Shown here one piece after another: positions 17,309 through 26,110 of a stretch of DNA of 64,000 bases (its first letter is position 1; each line of letters opens with the position of its first letter). The notes beneath the pieces were generated by a model. It was not told the DNA's origin, searched no databases, and worked only from the letters and a program-made list of their open reading frames with translations. Made by a program: the position numbers and the translations under genes. This DNA is from Tissierellia bacterium (GTDB taxonomy: Bacteria; Bacillota; Clostridia; Tissierellales; Peptoniphilaceae): NCBI GenBank assembly GCA_030535395.1, contig JAUNLK010000005.1:52384-116383 (forward strand), in the 5' to 3' direction.

Positions 17309-18034
17309 ATGGCCCCAAATTCGCCCCCTCAAATCTACCACTACTTTTCCCAAAAGCCCCTGGACTTTCTCGCCTCCGTTCAGGGGGCCAAAACCGAGCC
17401 CATGCTCCGGGAGGTCCTGAGGGAATTTCCCCAGGCCCCCAAGAGAATCTTCAGCCTCTATCAAAAGCACTCCAATCACATTTTCACCGTGGACGAAAAT
17501 ACCCCCGGCACCGATTTCTACGGCACCACCCGCCTGGAGTACGGCGACGGCCTCATTACCAGAGAGCGGGGCATTCTCCTCATTACCAAGGAGGCCGACT
17601 GTGTGCCCCTCCTCCTCTTCGATCCCGTTCGGGGGGTCCAGGCCAATCTCCACTCCGGCTGGCGGGGCACCCTGAAAACAATCTCCAAAGTGGCCATTGA
17701 GACCATGGCCCGGGACTATGGCACCCGGCCCCAGGATCTCATTTGCTGGATCGGCCCCTGTATCTGTGAGGATCACTTTGAAGTGCGGGAGGATGTGGTG
17801 GCCCTCTGGCGGGAGACCTTCGACTTTGCCGACGAGGTCATCCGGCCCAAGGACCCCGAGCACTGGCTCATCCACCTCAAAGAGACCAACCGGAGGATAC
17901 TCACCGGCTGCGGGGTTCCAGAAAAAAATATTACCACGGATCCGCGCTGCACAGTGGAGGAAAAAAATCTCCACTCCTACCGCAGGGACCTGCCCAACTA
18001 CGGCGTCAATGGGCTGTTTTCCCTGATGATTTGA
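17309..18034 (+). CDS. pgeF: PgeF/LACC1-family protein (YfiH; multicopper polyphenol oxidase family)
   Basis: Family members act as peptidoglycan-editing factor and as purine nucleoside phosphorylase/adenosine deaminase-type enzymes. 241 residues with the signature NLHSGWRGTLKTI, ITKEADCVPLLL and WIGPCICEDHFEV, which hold the His/Cys metal-binding residues. The ATG follows AAAGGAGG. It is divergent from the DUF5711-like gene. Confidence 0.92.
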   Translation: MAPNSPPQIYHYFSQKPLDFLASVQGAKTEPMLREVLREFPQAPKRIFSLYQKHSNHIFTVDENTPGTDFYGTTRLEYGDGLITRERGILLITKEADCVPLLLFDPVRGVQANLHSGWRGTLKTISKVAIETMARDYGTRPQDLICWIGPCICEDHFEVREDVVALWRETFDFADEVIRPKDPEHWLIHLKETNRRILTGCGVPEKNITTDPRCTVEEKNLHSYRRDLPNYGVNGLFSLMI

Positions 18035-18083
18035 GGCTTTCAGGCCCTCCCAAAAAAAAGCGAAATATTTTCTTTACCTCCCC

Positions 18084-18113
18084 TTGACAAAACCATGGTT
18101 TCCATTGTACACT
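18084..18113 (+). promoter_or_regulatory. Promoter of tRNA-Ala
   Basis: Consensus TTGACA (18084-18089), 18 bp spacer, TACACT (18108-18113). The tRNA begins 12 bp after the -10. Confidence 0.85.
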
Positions 18114-18125
18114 ACTAGAGCACGT

Positions 18126-18201
<76 letters not shown>

Positions 18202-18205
18202 AACC

Positions 18206-18228
18206 GTCGCCGAAAGGCGACTTTTTTT
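18206..18228 (+). terminator. Terminator after tRNA-Ala
   Basis: GTCGCC-gaaa-GGCGAC followed by seven T. It lies between the tRNA and murI, so murI may depend on read-through. Confidence 0.92.
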
Positions 18229-18245
18229 GTTATAAGGGGGTTTTC

Positions 18246-19028
18246 TTGTCTCATCTGATTTTTTTTGATTCCGGTGTGGGCGGCCTCACGGCCTTTTTCG
18301 CCGCTGCAAAAATGTTCCCCTATGAGTCCATGATCTACTATGGCGACACCCTGGAGGTGCCCTATGGTCCCAAGCCGGACCGGGAAATCATCGCCCTCAT
18401 GGATCAGTTTATGAAAAAAATTCTGCCCTATGAGCCCAAGGCCGTGACCCTGGCCTGTAACACCGCCACCGTGGCCGCCAGTGGCTATTTGAGAAAGCAC
18501 TACCAGGTGCCCATCATTGGCATGGAGCCTGCCATAAAGCCCGCCCTGGAGAGGCTGAGAAATCCCAAAGAGCGGGTCCTTCTCTTTTCCACGGAGACCA
18601 CGGCCCGGAGCCTCAAGCTCAAAAAATTGGTGAAGCACCTTAGGGGGGGCCATCAGCTCATCATTGAGCCTTTGCCGGAGCTGGTGACTCTGGCCGAGGA
18701 GGGGAAGTTTCAGGGCCCGGAGGTGGAGGCCTTTTTGGACAGGACTTTGGCCGCCCACGATCTTGAGCGGATTCGAGGGGTGGTCCTGGGCTGCACCCAC
18801 TTCATCTGGTACCGGAAGCTCTTTCAGGAGCGCCTCCCGGAGGGGACCCACTTGGTGGACGGCAATGCCGGCACCCTGCGGCAGCTGAGCCGGAAGTTTC
18901 GGCCCAAAAATCGCCCCGGCACCCCCCGGGAGCTCCTCCTCCACTTTACGGGGCCCATCTCCCCGGTGGTGCCCCAGCTCATTGAGGAGCACTTGGGGGG
19001 CGAGGGCAGAATTGTGGACCGGCTATGA
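18246..19028 (+). CDS. murI: Glutamate racemase
   Basis: Makes D-glutamate for peptidoglycan. The frame stays open through the tRNA, but homology begins at the TTG at 18246 (LIFFDSGVGGLTAF), which has AAGGGGG upstream; this gives 260 residues, normal for the family. Both catalytic cysteines are present in TLACNTATVAA and VVLGCTHF. The gene overlaps the following glycosyltransferase as ATGA. No separate promoter is obvious between the tRNA terminator and the start. Confidence 0.93.
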   Translation: MSHLIFFDSGVGGLTAFFAAAKMFPYESMIYYGDTLEVPYGPKPDREIIALMDQFMKKILPYEPKAVTLACNTATVAASGYLRKHYQVPIIGMEPAIKPALERLRNPKERVLLFSTETTARSLKLKKLVKHLRGGHQLIIEPLPELVTLAEEGKFQGPEVEAFLDRTLAAHDLERIRGVVLGCTHFIWYRKLFQERLPEGTHLVDGNAGTLRQLSRKFRPKNRPGTPRELLLHFTGPISPVVPQLIEEHLGGEGRIVDRL

Positions 19029-20101
19029 GCTCCCTGAAATTTGCCCCGGAGGATCTGGTCCTCATTCCCGCCTACGAGCCCGATGAGGCCATGCTCCACT
19101 TCCTGGGGGAGCTTCGGGAGGCCGGGGCCAGGGTCCTGGTGGTCAATGACGGCTCCTCCCCTGAAAAGGAGGCCATCTTCGCCGCCGCCCGGGGCCTGAC
19201 CACAGTCACCGGCTACGAAGAGAATCGGGGAAAGGGCCACGCCCTCAAGTGGGGCTACCGCTACATATTGGATGAGCTGCCGAAGGCTTCCTACATCGTC
19301 TGCGCCGACTGCGACGGCCAGCACAGCCTGGAGGACACCCACCGCACCCTTCAAGCCTGCAAGGCCCAGGGGGGCGGCCTCACCCTGGGGGTGCGGACCT
19401 TTGCCAAGGGCTCCACGCCCTGGCGGAGCCGCCTGGGCAATTTCCTCTCGGCCCTCCTCTTTTCCATTCTCACGGGGGTGGGGGGAATCTACGACACCCA
19501 GACGGGTCTTCGGGCCTTTCACCGGAGTCACCTCCCCTTCTTCCTTAAAATTGGCGGGGACCGCTACGACTATGAGATGCTGGCCCTCAAGGAGTGGCTC
19601 TTGGTCCACGGGGGCCTGGAGCAGGTGCCCATTGAGACCATCTACCGGGACATGGACAATTCCAACAGCCACTACCGCTCCCTGGTGGACAGTGTGCGAA
19701 TTTTGAAGATCCTCTTCACCCACGGCCAGGCCATCCTCTACACTCTGGTGGCCATTTTGAGCTTCGCCCTGGACTTTGCCCTCTTTCTCACCTTCCACTT
19801 CCTCCTGGCCCCCCTGCCCCGGGGGAGGCTCCTCTTGAGCAATCTCATCAGCCGCCTCTTTTCCGCCACGGTGAACTTTCTCCTCAATCGGAATCTGGTC
19901 TTTGACTCCCAGGACCGGCTGTGGAAGGACGTTCTGGAGTACGGGGGCCTGGTCCTCCTGGTCCTTTTCCTCAACAGCCTCCTCCTCCAGGGCTATGCCG
20001 CCCTGGGACTGGATGCCCCCTACGCCAAGGCCCTCACCGAGGGGACCATCTTCATATTCAGCTACTTTGCCCAAAAGCTGGTGGTCTTTCGAAAAGCCTA
20101 A
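19025..20101 (+). CDS. Glycosyltransferase family 2 fused to a GtrA-like membrane domain
   Basis: 358 residues. The N-terminal ~220 are a GT2 domain (LIPAYEPDEAM, VVNDGSSP, CADCDGQHSLED, later ETIYRDMDNSNSHY), likely making a polyprenyl-phosphate sugar. The C-terminal ~120 form four GtrA-type membrane segments (from about 236), which may flip the product across the membrane. Such one-chain fusions occur in Firmicutes. The start overlaps murI and a terminator follows, so the pair serves envelope synthesis. Confidence 0.9.
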   Translation: MSSLKFAPEDLVLIPAYEPDEAMLHFLGELREAGARVLVVNDGSSPEKEAIFAAARGLTTVTGYEENRGKGHALKWGYRYILDELPKASYIVCADCDGQHSLEDTHRTLQACKAQGGGLTLGVRTFAKGSTPWRSRLGNFLSALLFSILTGVGGIYDTQTGLRAFHRSHLPFFLKIGGDRYDYEMLALKEWLLVHGGLEQVPIETIYRDMDNSNSHYRSLVDSVRILKILFTHGQAILYTLVAILSFALDFALFLTFHFLLAPLPRGRLLLSNLISRLFSATVNFLLNRNLVFDSQDRLWKDVLEYGGLVLLVLFLNSLLLQGYAALGLDAPYAKALTEGTIFIFSYFAQKLVVFRKA

Positions 20102-20114
20102 TCCCACGCCCCCT

Positions 20115-20137
20115 GGCCCGTCCAGAGGGCCTTTTTT
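20115..20137 (+). terminator. Terminator of the GT2-GtrA gene
   Basis: GGCCC (20115-20119) pairs with GGGCC (20127-20131) and six T follow. A TATAAT at 20144-20149 just downstream is a likely -10 for the next gene. Confidence 0.8.
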
Positions 20138-20177
20138 ATTTGGTATAATGGGCCACAAATGAGGGGAGGAATTTGCC

Positions 20178-20849
20178 GTGGAAGGACGAGAATCGCTGAT
20201 GGAGAGCACCGCCGTGGCTGAGCTCATCCGCCGCCCAGTGACCATGGGCCGGGGGGAGCTCAGGGACCGGGAGCTCTACCGCTATTTGGGCCTGAAACAG
20301 GGGGAGGTCTCCGGGGAAATGGAGGCCGCTGTGGAGGAGCATCTCAGGGAGCTCCTCTCCCTGGTGAAAATTCGCCAGGTGGCGGAGCTACTCCCCCTCA
20401 CCGTGGCGGAAGGTGAGATCACTCTCGGGGGCCTCAACATCCACTCCAAGGCCCTGGCAAAGAATCTTCGGGGCACTACCCACGCCCTGATCTTTGCCAT
20501 GACCCTGGGGACCGCCGTGGACCGGCGAATCCACAGCCTCTCCCGCCTCCGCCCCGCCTCTGCCTTTATGGTGGATCAGATGGCCACGGAGGTCCTGGAG
20601 GGGGCTTGCAACAAGTGGCTCAGGGCCATTGGCAGGGAGGCCCGGGCCCTGGGCTATGAGCTGAGGCCCCGCTTCTCCCCGGGCTTCGCCGATTTTTCCC
20701 TGGACCACCAGGAAGAGATTTTAGAGCTCCTCCGGGCCAAGAGTCGGATTCACCTGGCCATCACTGAGGGAAAGATGCTGGTCCCCACCAAGTCCATTAC
20801 CGCCCTGGCGGGCTTCTTGCCCGCCCCAAGCCACAAGGAGGAAATATGA
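20178..20849 (+). CDS. Methionine synthase activation-domain protein (stand-alone MetH reactivation)
   Basis: 223 residues resembling the C-terminal B12/AdoMet reactivation domain of MetH: PVTMGRGELRDRELYRYLG, FAMTLGTAVDRRI, LEGACNKWL, and the AdoMet-binding-like RPRFSPGFADFSLDHQ. It should restore inactive cob(II)alamin enzyme. The GTG at 20178 has GGGGAGGA 7 bp upstream; an ATG seven codons later is possible. It overlaps metH by 4 bp, and metH itself lacks this domain, so the two genes together make a full MetH. Confidence 0.9.
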   Translation: MEGRESLMESTAVAELIRRPVTMGRGELRDRELYRYLGLKQGEVSGEMEAAVEEHLRELLSLVKIRQVAELLPLTVAEGEITLGGLNIHSKALAKNLRGTTHALIFAMTLGTAVDRRIHSLSRLRPASAFMVDQMATEVLEGACNKWLRAIGREARALGYELRPRFSPGFADFSLDHQEEILELLRAKSRIHLAITEGKMLVPTKSITALAGFLPAPSHKEEI

Positions 20850-23209
20850 TCCGAGATCTACTGGGCAAGGAGCGACTCTACTACGACGGCGCTACGGGGA
20901 CCTATCTCAGGGAGCTGGGGGTGGATGTGGACAAGGGCCCCGAGAGGCTCAATCTCAGCCGGCCCGAGGCCCTCATCCGCCTCCACGGGGAATATCTCAG
21001 GGCAGGGGCCCAGATCATACTGGCCCACACCTTTGGGGCCCACGGCCTGAAATATTCTGAGGAGGAGGTCCACCAATTGGTGAGGGCCGCCGCGGACAAT
21101 GTGCGGGAGGCCATGAGGCGAACGGGAACCTTGGACGGCCGCCACTTTGTGAGCCTGGACCTGGCCCCCCTGGGGCGGATGCTGGAGCCCTTGGGGGATC
21201 TCTCCTTTGAGGAGGCCTATCGGGCCTTTGCCGTCACCGTGGAGGCGGGGGTGGCATCGGGGGTGGACCTCATCACCCTGGAGACCTTCTCCGATCCCTA
21301 CGAGATCAAGGCGGCCCTCTTGGCTGCCAAGGAGAAGAGCGACCTGCCCGTCTTTGTCACAGGGGTCTTTGACGGGGAGGGGCGGATGCTCACCGGGGCC
21401 TCGGTGGACGAATTTTTGTCCCTGACCGAGGGCCTGGGGGCCGATGCCGTGGGGATCAACTGCTCTTTGGGCCCCAGGAAGATGGTCCCCGTGGTGGCGG
21501 AGCTTTCAAAGAAGACCTCCCTCCCCCTCATTGTGAGCCCCAATGCCGGGATTCCCCAGGTGGTGGACGGGGCCACCGTCTACACCGTGGGCCCCGAGGA
21601 GTTTGCCCGCTACGGGGCCCAGTTTGCCCACCTGGGGGCCTCCATTTTAGGGGGCTGCTGCGGGAGCACCCCCGAGACCATCAAAGAGCTCATTGAAAAG
21701 ACCCGGCAGATCCCCCTCCCCGGGCCCCGGCTGCCCAGAATTTTGGCCTCGGGCTACGGCAGGAGCATTTCCCTGGGCGGGGTGCCCCTCATCATTGGGG
21801 AGCGGATCAATCCCACGGGAAATGAGGAGCTCAAGGGGGATTTGAGGGAGGGCCGCCTGGACGCCGTCCTGAGGCTCGCCAAGGAGCAGGAGGAGGCCGG
21901 GGCCCACATACTGGATGTGAACTGCGGCTTCACCGGGGTCCGAGAGGAGGAGGTCCTCCCCCGCTGGGTCTCGGAGATCCAGGCCATCAGCCCCCTCCCC
22001 CTCTCCCTGGACACCACCAATGTGAGGGCCCTCGCTGGGGCTCTGAGAATCTACAATGGAAGGCCCATCATCAACTCCGTGAGCGGCAAGAAAGAGAGCC
22101 TGAAGGAGGTCCTCCCCCTGGCGGCCAAATACGGCGCCGTGGTGGTGGCCCTCCTCTTGGACCATGGGGGCATCCCCGAGGATTCTCGGGGGCGACTTGC
22201 CATAGCAGAAAAAATTTTGACCGCGGGGGCCGCCCTGGGCCTCTCCCGGGAGCAGTTTCTCTTTGACCCCCTGGCCCTCACCCTCTCATCGGAGCCTAAC
22301 GCGGCCCTGGTGGCCCTGGAGACCTTGGACGGGCTCAGGGAAAGGGGCCTTTACTCCGTCCTGGGGATCTCCAATATCTCCTTTGGCCTCCCTCAGAGGG
22401 ATGCCATCAACGGCCACTTCCTCTCCATGGCCCTCTCCCGGGGCCTCACTGCCGCCATTGTAAACCCCAATGTTCCCGAAACCCTGGCCGCCTATGAGAG
22501 CGCCCTGGCCCTTCTGGGTCACGACGTTCAGGGCCTTTCCCTGAGCCGAAAGAGGGCCCCCCGCCCCAAGGGGGGCCAGGGGGTTCCCTCCCTTGCCCGG
22601 GCCGTGGAGGGGGGCATGGCCTCTGCCGCCGCCGCTGGAGCGGAGGAGCTCCTCCAGACCCAGGGCCCCCTGGAGATCATAGAGGGCACCCTCATCCCCG
22701 CCCTGGACCGAGTGGGGGTGGCCTATGAGGAGGGGAGGATCTTCCTCCCCCAACTCCTCATGAGCGCCGAGGCCGCAGGGAGCGCCTTCCAGGTCCTGAA
22801 AAGGGCCATGAGAAAGAGTCCCAGGGAGGGCGGAGGCAAGCTGATCCTCGCCACCGTGGAGGGAGACATCCACGACATTGGCAAAAATATCGTGAAGACC
22901 CTCCTGGAAAACTACGGCTTCAAGGTCCTGGACTTGGGGCGGGATGTGCCCCCTGAAAAAGTCCTGGAGGCCGTGGAGGAATCCGGGGCCCAATTGGTGG
23001 GCCTCTCCGCCCTTATGACCACCACCGTCCCCGCCATGGAGAGAACCATCGCCCTTTTGAAAGACAGGGCCCCTCGAGTGCGGGTGGTGGTGGGAGGCGC
23101 CGTCCTGGATGGCCCCTACGCCGAGAAAATCGGGGCCCATCAATACGCCCCCGATGCCATGGCCACCGTCCGCTACGCCCAAAAACTGGAGGAGGAGGGC
23201 CTCCTGTAA
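20846..23209 (+). CDS. metH: Cobalamin-dependent methionine synthase, lacking the activation domain
   Basis: Transfers a methyl group from methyltetrahydrofolate to homocysteine by way of methylcobalamin. 787 residues in order: homocysteine domain (zinc cysteines in GINCSLGP and GGCCGSTPE), pterin domain (LIIGERINPTGNEELK, HILDVNCGF), cap helices, and a cobalamin domain with DIHDIGKN, the lower-ligand motif. The usual fourth domain is missing and is supplied by the gene immediately upstream. The window also carries a riboswitch-controlled B12-type importer. Confidence 0.95.
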   Translation: MIRDLLGKERLYYDGATGTYLRELGVDVDKGPERLNLSRPEALIRLHGEYLRAGAQIILAHTFGAHGLKYSEEEVHQLVRAAADNVREAMRRTGTLDGRHFVSLDLAPLGRMLEPLGDLSFEEAYRAFAVTVEAGVASGVDLITLETFSDPYEIKAALLAAKEKSDLPVFVTGVFDGEGRMLTGASVDEFLSLTEGLGADAVGINCSLGPRKMVPVVAELSKKTSLPLIVSPNAGIPQVVDGATVYTVGPEEFARYGAQFAHLGASILGGCCGSTPETIKELIEKTRQIPLPGPRLPRILASGYGRSISLGGVPLIIGERINPTGNEELKGDLREGRLDAVLRLAKEQEEAGAHILDVNCGFTGVREEEVLPRWVSEIQAISPLPLSLDTTNVRALAGALRIYNGRPIINSVSGKKESLKEVLPLAAKYGAVVVALLLDHGGIPEDSRGRLAIAEKILTAGAALGLSREQFLFDPLALTLSSEPNAALVALETLDGLRERGLYSVLGISNISFGLPQRDAINGHFLSMALSRGLTAAIVNPNVPETLAAYESALALLGHDVQGLSLSRKRAPRPKGGQGVPSLARAVEGGMASAAAAGAEELLQTQGPLEIIEGTLIPALDRVGVAYEEGRIFLPQLLMSAEAAGSAFQVLKRAMRKSPREGGGKLILATVEGDIHDIGKNIVKTLLENYGFKVLDLGRDVPPEKVLEAVEESGAQLVGLSALMTTTVPAMERTIALLKDRAPRVRVVVGGAVLDGPYAEKIGAHQYAPDAMATVRYAQKLEEEGLL

Positions 23210-23284
23210 AAGGCGATGCCACAGCGGCCATAAACTTTGTAGCCGGATACCTCCAATGGAAAAAATAACTGAGATAAAATAGAA

Positions 23285-23328
23285 TGACCCCCAAAAGTTG
23301 GACCTGAAAATCCTACTTTTGGGGGTCA
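23285..23328. repeat. Hairpin resembling joined IS3-family ends
   Basis: TGACCCCCAAAAGT (23285-23298) pairs exactly with 23315-23328 around a 16 nt loop, and pairing resumes after one mismatch. The left arm continues TGGACC, a sequence typical of IS3-family terminal repeats. No transposase gene is present. It lies between the convergent ends of metH and a hydrolase gene and may also serve as a terminator, though without a clear U-run. Confidence 0.7.
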
Positions 23329-23351
23329 GTTATTACATGTATGGGATTGTT

Positions 23352-24437
23352 TTAGATTTCCGTGGGAAAGGCCTCCAGGGCGGCGGTGTCCAGGAAGTTT
23401 AAAATGTCCCAGTGGACCATCTTTCCGTGTTTTTCCTCGTGGATGAGATCGTGATAGAGGCCCTCGTAGACCACACTGGCATAGTTCCAGTAGCCCAGCT
23501 TGAGGAAGGTCTTTTCCGTATCTCGAGTGCCCATTTTGTAGCCCGCCACGGGGTCCAAGCTCCCGGTGAGGGAGAGAATGGGGAGCCCGGGATTTCGCCG
23601 CTGATAGTTTCTCCCGTTCTTCAGCCGGGCCACCGACTCCCAAATGGCCAGGGCCCCGGAGGCGGGATAGTTCTCGATGACCTTGGGGTCCCGGGCCATG
23701 TCCCGGAGGAATTTTTCGTTCCCCGAGAGTTTTTTGGGATCGGCCTTGGTGGCTCCGTCCATGAGGCGGACAAAGGGGCCCCGGCCCTTGAGTCCCCCGT
23801 AGAAGCCCTCAATATTGCCCACAAAGATCCCCAGCTTGGCCATGGCCCGGTAGTTCACCGTGCCCGTGAGGATGAGAGAGTCGATGAGCTCGTCGTACTG
23901 CTGGAGATAGGTCCGGGCGATGAGGCTCCCAAAGGAGTGGCCGAAGAGATGGTATTTGAGATGGGGGTACTGCTTTTTCATCCAGAGGGTCATGGCCATG
24001 TGGTCGGTGACCACATCGTCCAAAGAGGAGATGTGGCCCCTGGGATTCTCCCGGTCCACACTGTCCCCGTGGCCCCGATTGTCCGAGGTGAGGACCAGAT
24101 AGCCGTGGTCCCTGAGCCAGAGGGCAAATTCGTGGTAGAAGATGCTGTACTCCTGGGCACCGTGGATGATGTGGACGATGCCCTTGGCCCGCTCCGGCTC
24201 ATAGAGGCGAAACTTCAGGGGCAGGCCGTCCACCGGGGAGAGGACATAGCCCGAAATGACTTTCTCCTCGCCCCCCTCCTCCAGGGCGTAGAGGGGATCG
24301 GGGAGATTTTGGAGGAAGGTGAGGGTGTTGCGCCTCCCCTGGTCCTTCTTCCACATTCGCTCCATTTGGGGGATCAGCAGCCCCGCCAAAATGACACCCC
24401 CCAGGGGGTGGCGCTCCTTCTTCGATGATTTTTTCAT
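23352..24437 (-). CDS. Alpha/beta hydrolase (monoacylglycerol lipase/lysophospholipase-like)
   Basis: 361 residues with a short hydrophobic N-terminal segment (about 14-24). The hydrolase core shows IVHIIHGAQEYSIFY (oxyanion region), SDNRGHGDSV, nucleophile elbow GHSFGS and a C-terminal catalytic His in YEGLYHDLIHE. The ATG follows GGAAGGAG. It lies 30 bp downstream of a membrane-anchored Mur ligase on the same strand, so the pair is probably co-transcribed. The actual ester substrate is unknown. Confidence 0.88.
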   Translation of the reverse strand: MKKSSKKERHPLGGVILAGLLIPQMERMWKKDQGRRNTLTFLQNLPDPLYALEEGGEEKVISGYVLSPVDGLPLKFRLYEPERAKGIVHIIHGAQEYSIFYHEFALWLRDHGYLVLTSDNRGHGDSVDRENPRGHISSLDDVVTDHMAMTLWMKKQYPHLKYHLFGHSFGSLIARTYLQQYDELIDSLILTGTVNYRAMAKLGIFVGNIEGFYGGLKGRGPFVRLMDGATKADPKKLSGNEKFLRDMARDPKVIENYPASGALAIWESVARLKNGRNYQRRNPGLPILSLTGSLDPVAGYKMGTRDTEKTFLKLGYWNYASVVYEGLYHDLIHEEKHGKMVHWDILNFLDTAALEAFPTEI

Positions 24438-24467
24438 GGCACTGCTCCTTCCTCTGGCCCCGGGCGT

Positions 24468-26009
24468 TTACACTTCGTCGTAATTGTCGGGAAGGTCGTT
24501 TTCAAAGAGGACCACATCCCCCTTGGCGGTGAGACCGGCCAGGGTCTGGGTGGCCTCATCCAAACTCTTCACCACGTGGATCTTTTCCTCGGGATAGCCC
24601 TCCTCCCGGAGGCCCTCCTGAATGGGCTTGGTCCGCTGGGGCCCCACCAAAATGGCGATGTCCGCCACCTGGGCAATTTCCCGGCCCAGCTTGCGGTTCT
24701 CGTCCTCCTCCATGGCCCCCAGCTCCACCATGCCGGGGGTGACGATGATCTTCTTCCCCGTGTCGAAGGCATCCAGGACCTTGAGGGCGGCCCTCGCCCC
24801 CACGGGATTGGAGTTGAAGGCATCGTCAATGACGATGACCCCAGTGCCCCCGTCCACAATGTTCAAGCGGTGCTCCACTGGCTCCACCTTCTCAATGGCC
24901 TTTGCAATGGCCTGCCCCCCCATGCCCAGGGCATAGGCGGCGGCAGCGGCCGCCAGGAGATTTTGAATATTGTGCTCCCCCAAGAGCCGGGTGTGGGTGG
25001 GCCAGGAGCCGTGTTCCTTGATGTGGAGGGTGAAGTCGCTCCCCAGGGCCCCCACCTTGAGGTCGGTGGCGTAGACATCCAAAAGCTCCACATCCTCCAG
25101 GCCGTAGCGGAGGGTCTTCTGGGTGGTCTTGTCCGCCAGGGGACGGACGTACTCATTGTCGTAGTTGAAAATGGCCACGCCATCGTCGGCCAGGGCCTCA
25201 ATGAGCTCGTACTTGGTCCTCTGAATATTGGCGATGCTGTGGAAGAGATGCATGTGGGTGGGCCCCACGGCGGTGATGATGCCAATGGTGGGCTGCACCA
25301 GCTGGGCCACTTCCTCAATCTCCCCGATTTTCTTGGCCCCCAGCTCCGCCAGGAAGACCTCATGGTCGGTGGAGAGCTCATTGTTGATGATTTTGGAAAG
25401 GCCCATGGGGGTGTTGTAGGAGGAGGGGGTGTTTTGAACCACAAATTCCTGGGAGAGAATGGTATTGGCAATGAATTTCACGGAAGTCTTGCCAAAGCTC
25501 CCGGTGATCCCCACGACCTCCAGCTGATTTTGCTCCTTGAGGGATGCGATCTTCCTCTGGGCGTCCCGGTAGAAGCCCATATTGATGGCCGCCTCCTTGG
25601 GGGCCCGAATGGCATTGGCCTGGAGGATGATCCTGTACTGAAAGAGATACAAAAAGCCGCAGTAGAGGACAAAGAGCACCGTGGGCCACAGGGGGATGAA
25701 GGCAAAGACCAGTCGAATGAGGACCCCCACAAAGATATAGATGATATTGATGGAATTGGTGAGATTGTAGAGCCGCTTGGCCCGGTCGGTCATGACCAGG
25801 GGGCTCTTTTCCGAAGTCTTGGTGTAAATGAGTCGCTGGAGCTGGTCCATGTGGTCATTGCTCCACTTTTTGTACTCCTCATTTTCGTAACCCTCCAGCT
25901 GTAACATGTGAAGGGGGTAGAGGACCCGCTTTCTCAATACAAAAAAGGTCAATATACTCATTGCCAAAATAATGAGTATTTCCAAAACATGAGTGTTGCT
26001 GATATACAT
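24468..26009 (-). CDS. Membrane-anchored Mur ligase family protein (MurF-like)
   Basis: 513 residues. About 10-25 and 85-135 hold membrane segments not found in standard MurF. The ligase core has the ATP loop VVGITGSFGKTSVKF, LAELGAKKIGEI, GEHNIQNLLAAAAAA and DDAFNSNPVGARAAL, as in MurF, which adds D-Ala-D-Ala. Whether it is the main MurF or a specialised membrane-bound variant cannot be told. It is flanked on the same strand by two alpha/beta hydrolase genes. Confidence 0.85.
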   Translation of the reverse strand: MYISNTHVLEILIILAMSILTFFVLRKRVLYPLHMLQLEGYENEEYKKWSNDHMDQLQRLIYTKTSEKSPLVMTDRAKRLYNLTNSINIIYIFVGVLIRLVFAFIPLWPTVLFVLYCGFLYLFQYRIILQANAIRAPKEAAINMGFYRDAQRKIASLKEQNQLEVVGITGSFGKTSVKFIANTILSQEFVVQNTPSSYNTPMGLSKIINNELSTDHEVFLAELGAKKIGEIEEVAQLVQPTIGIITAVGPTHMHLFHSIANIQRTKYELIEALADDGVAIFNYDNEYVRPLADKTTQKTLRYGLEDVELLDVYATDLKVGALGSDFTLHIKEHGSWPTHTRLLGEHNIQNLLAAAAAAYALGMGGQAIAKAIEKVEPVEHRLNIVDGGTGVIVIDDAFNSNPVGARAALKVLDAFDTGKKIIVTPGMVELGAMEEDENRKLGREIAQVADIAILVGPQRTKPIQEGLREEGYPEEKIHVVKSLDEATQTLAGLTAKGDVVLFENDLPDNYDEV

Positions 26010-26110
26010 ATCGGCTCTGCTACCGTACCTTTCTACGCGCTCGGGGAGAGGTCTTTTCTTAAGAGGCTTCCATGATGGGCTAAAGCCAACTTGCTACACT
26101 CTCGGGGATG

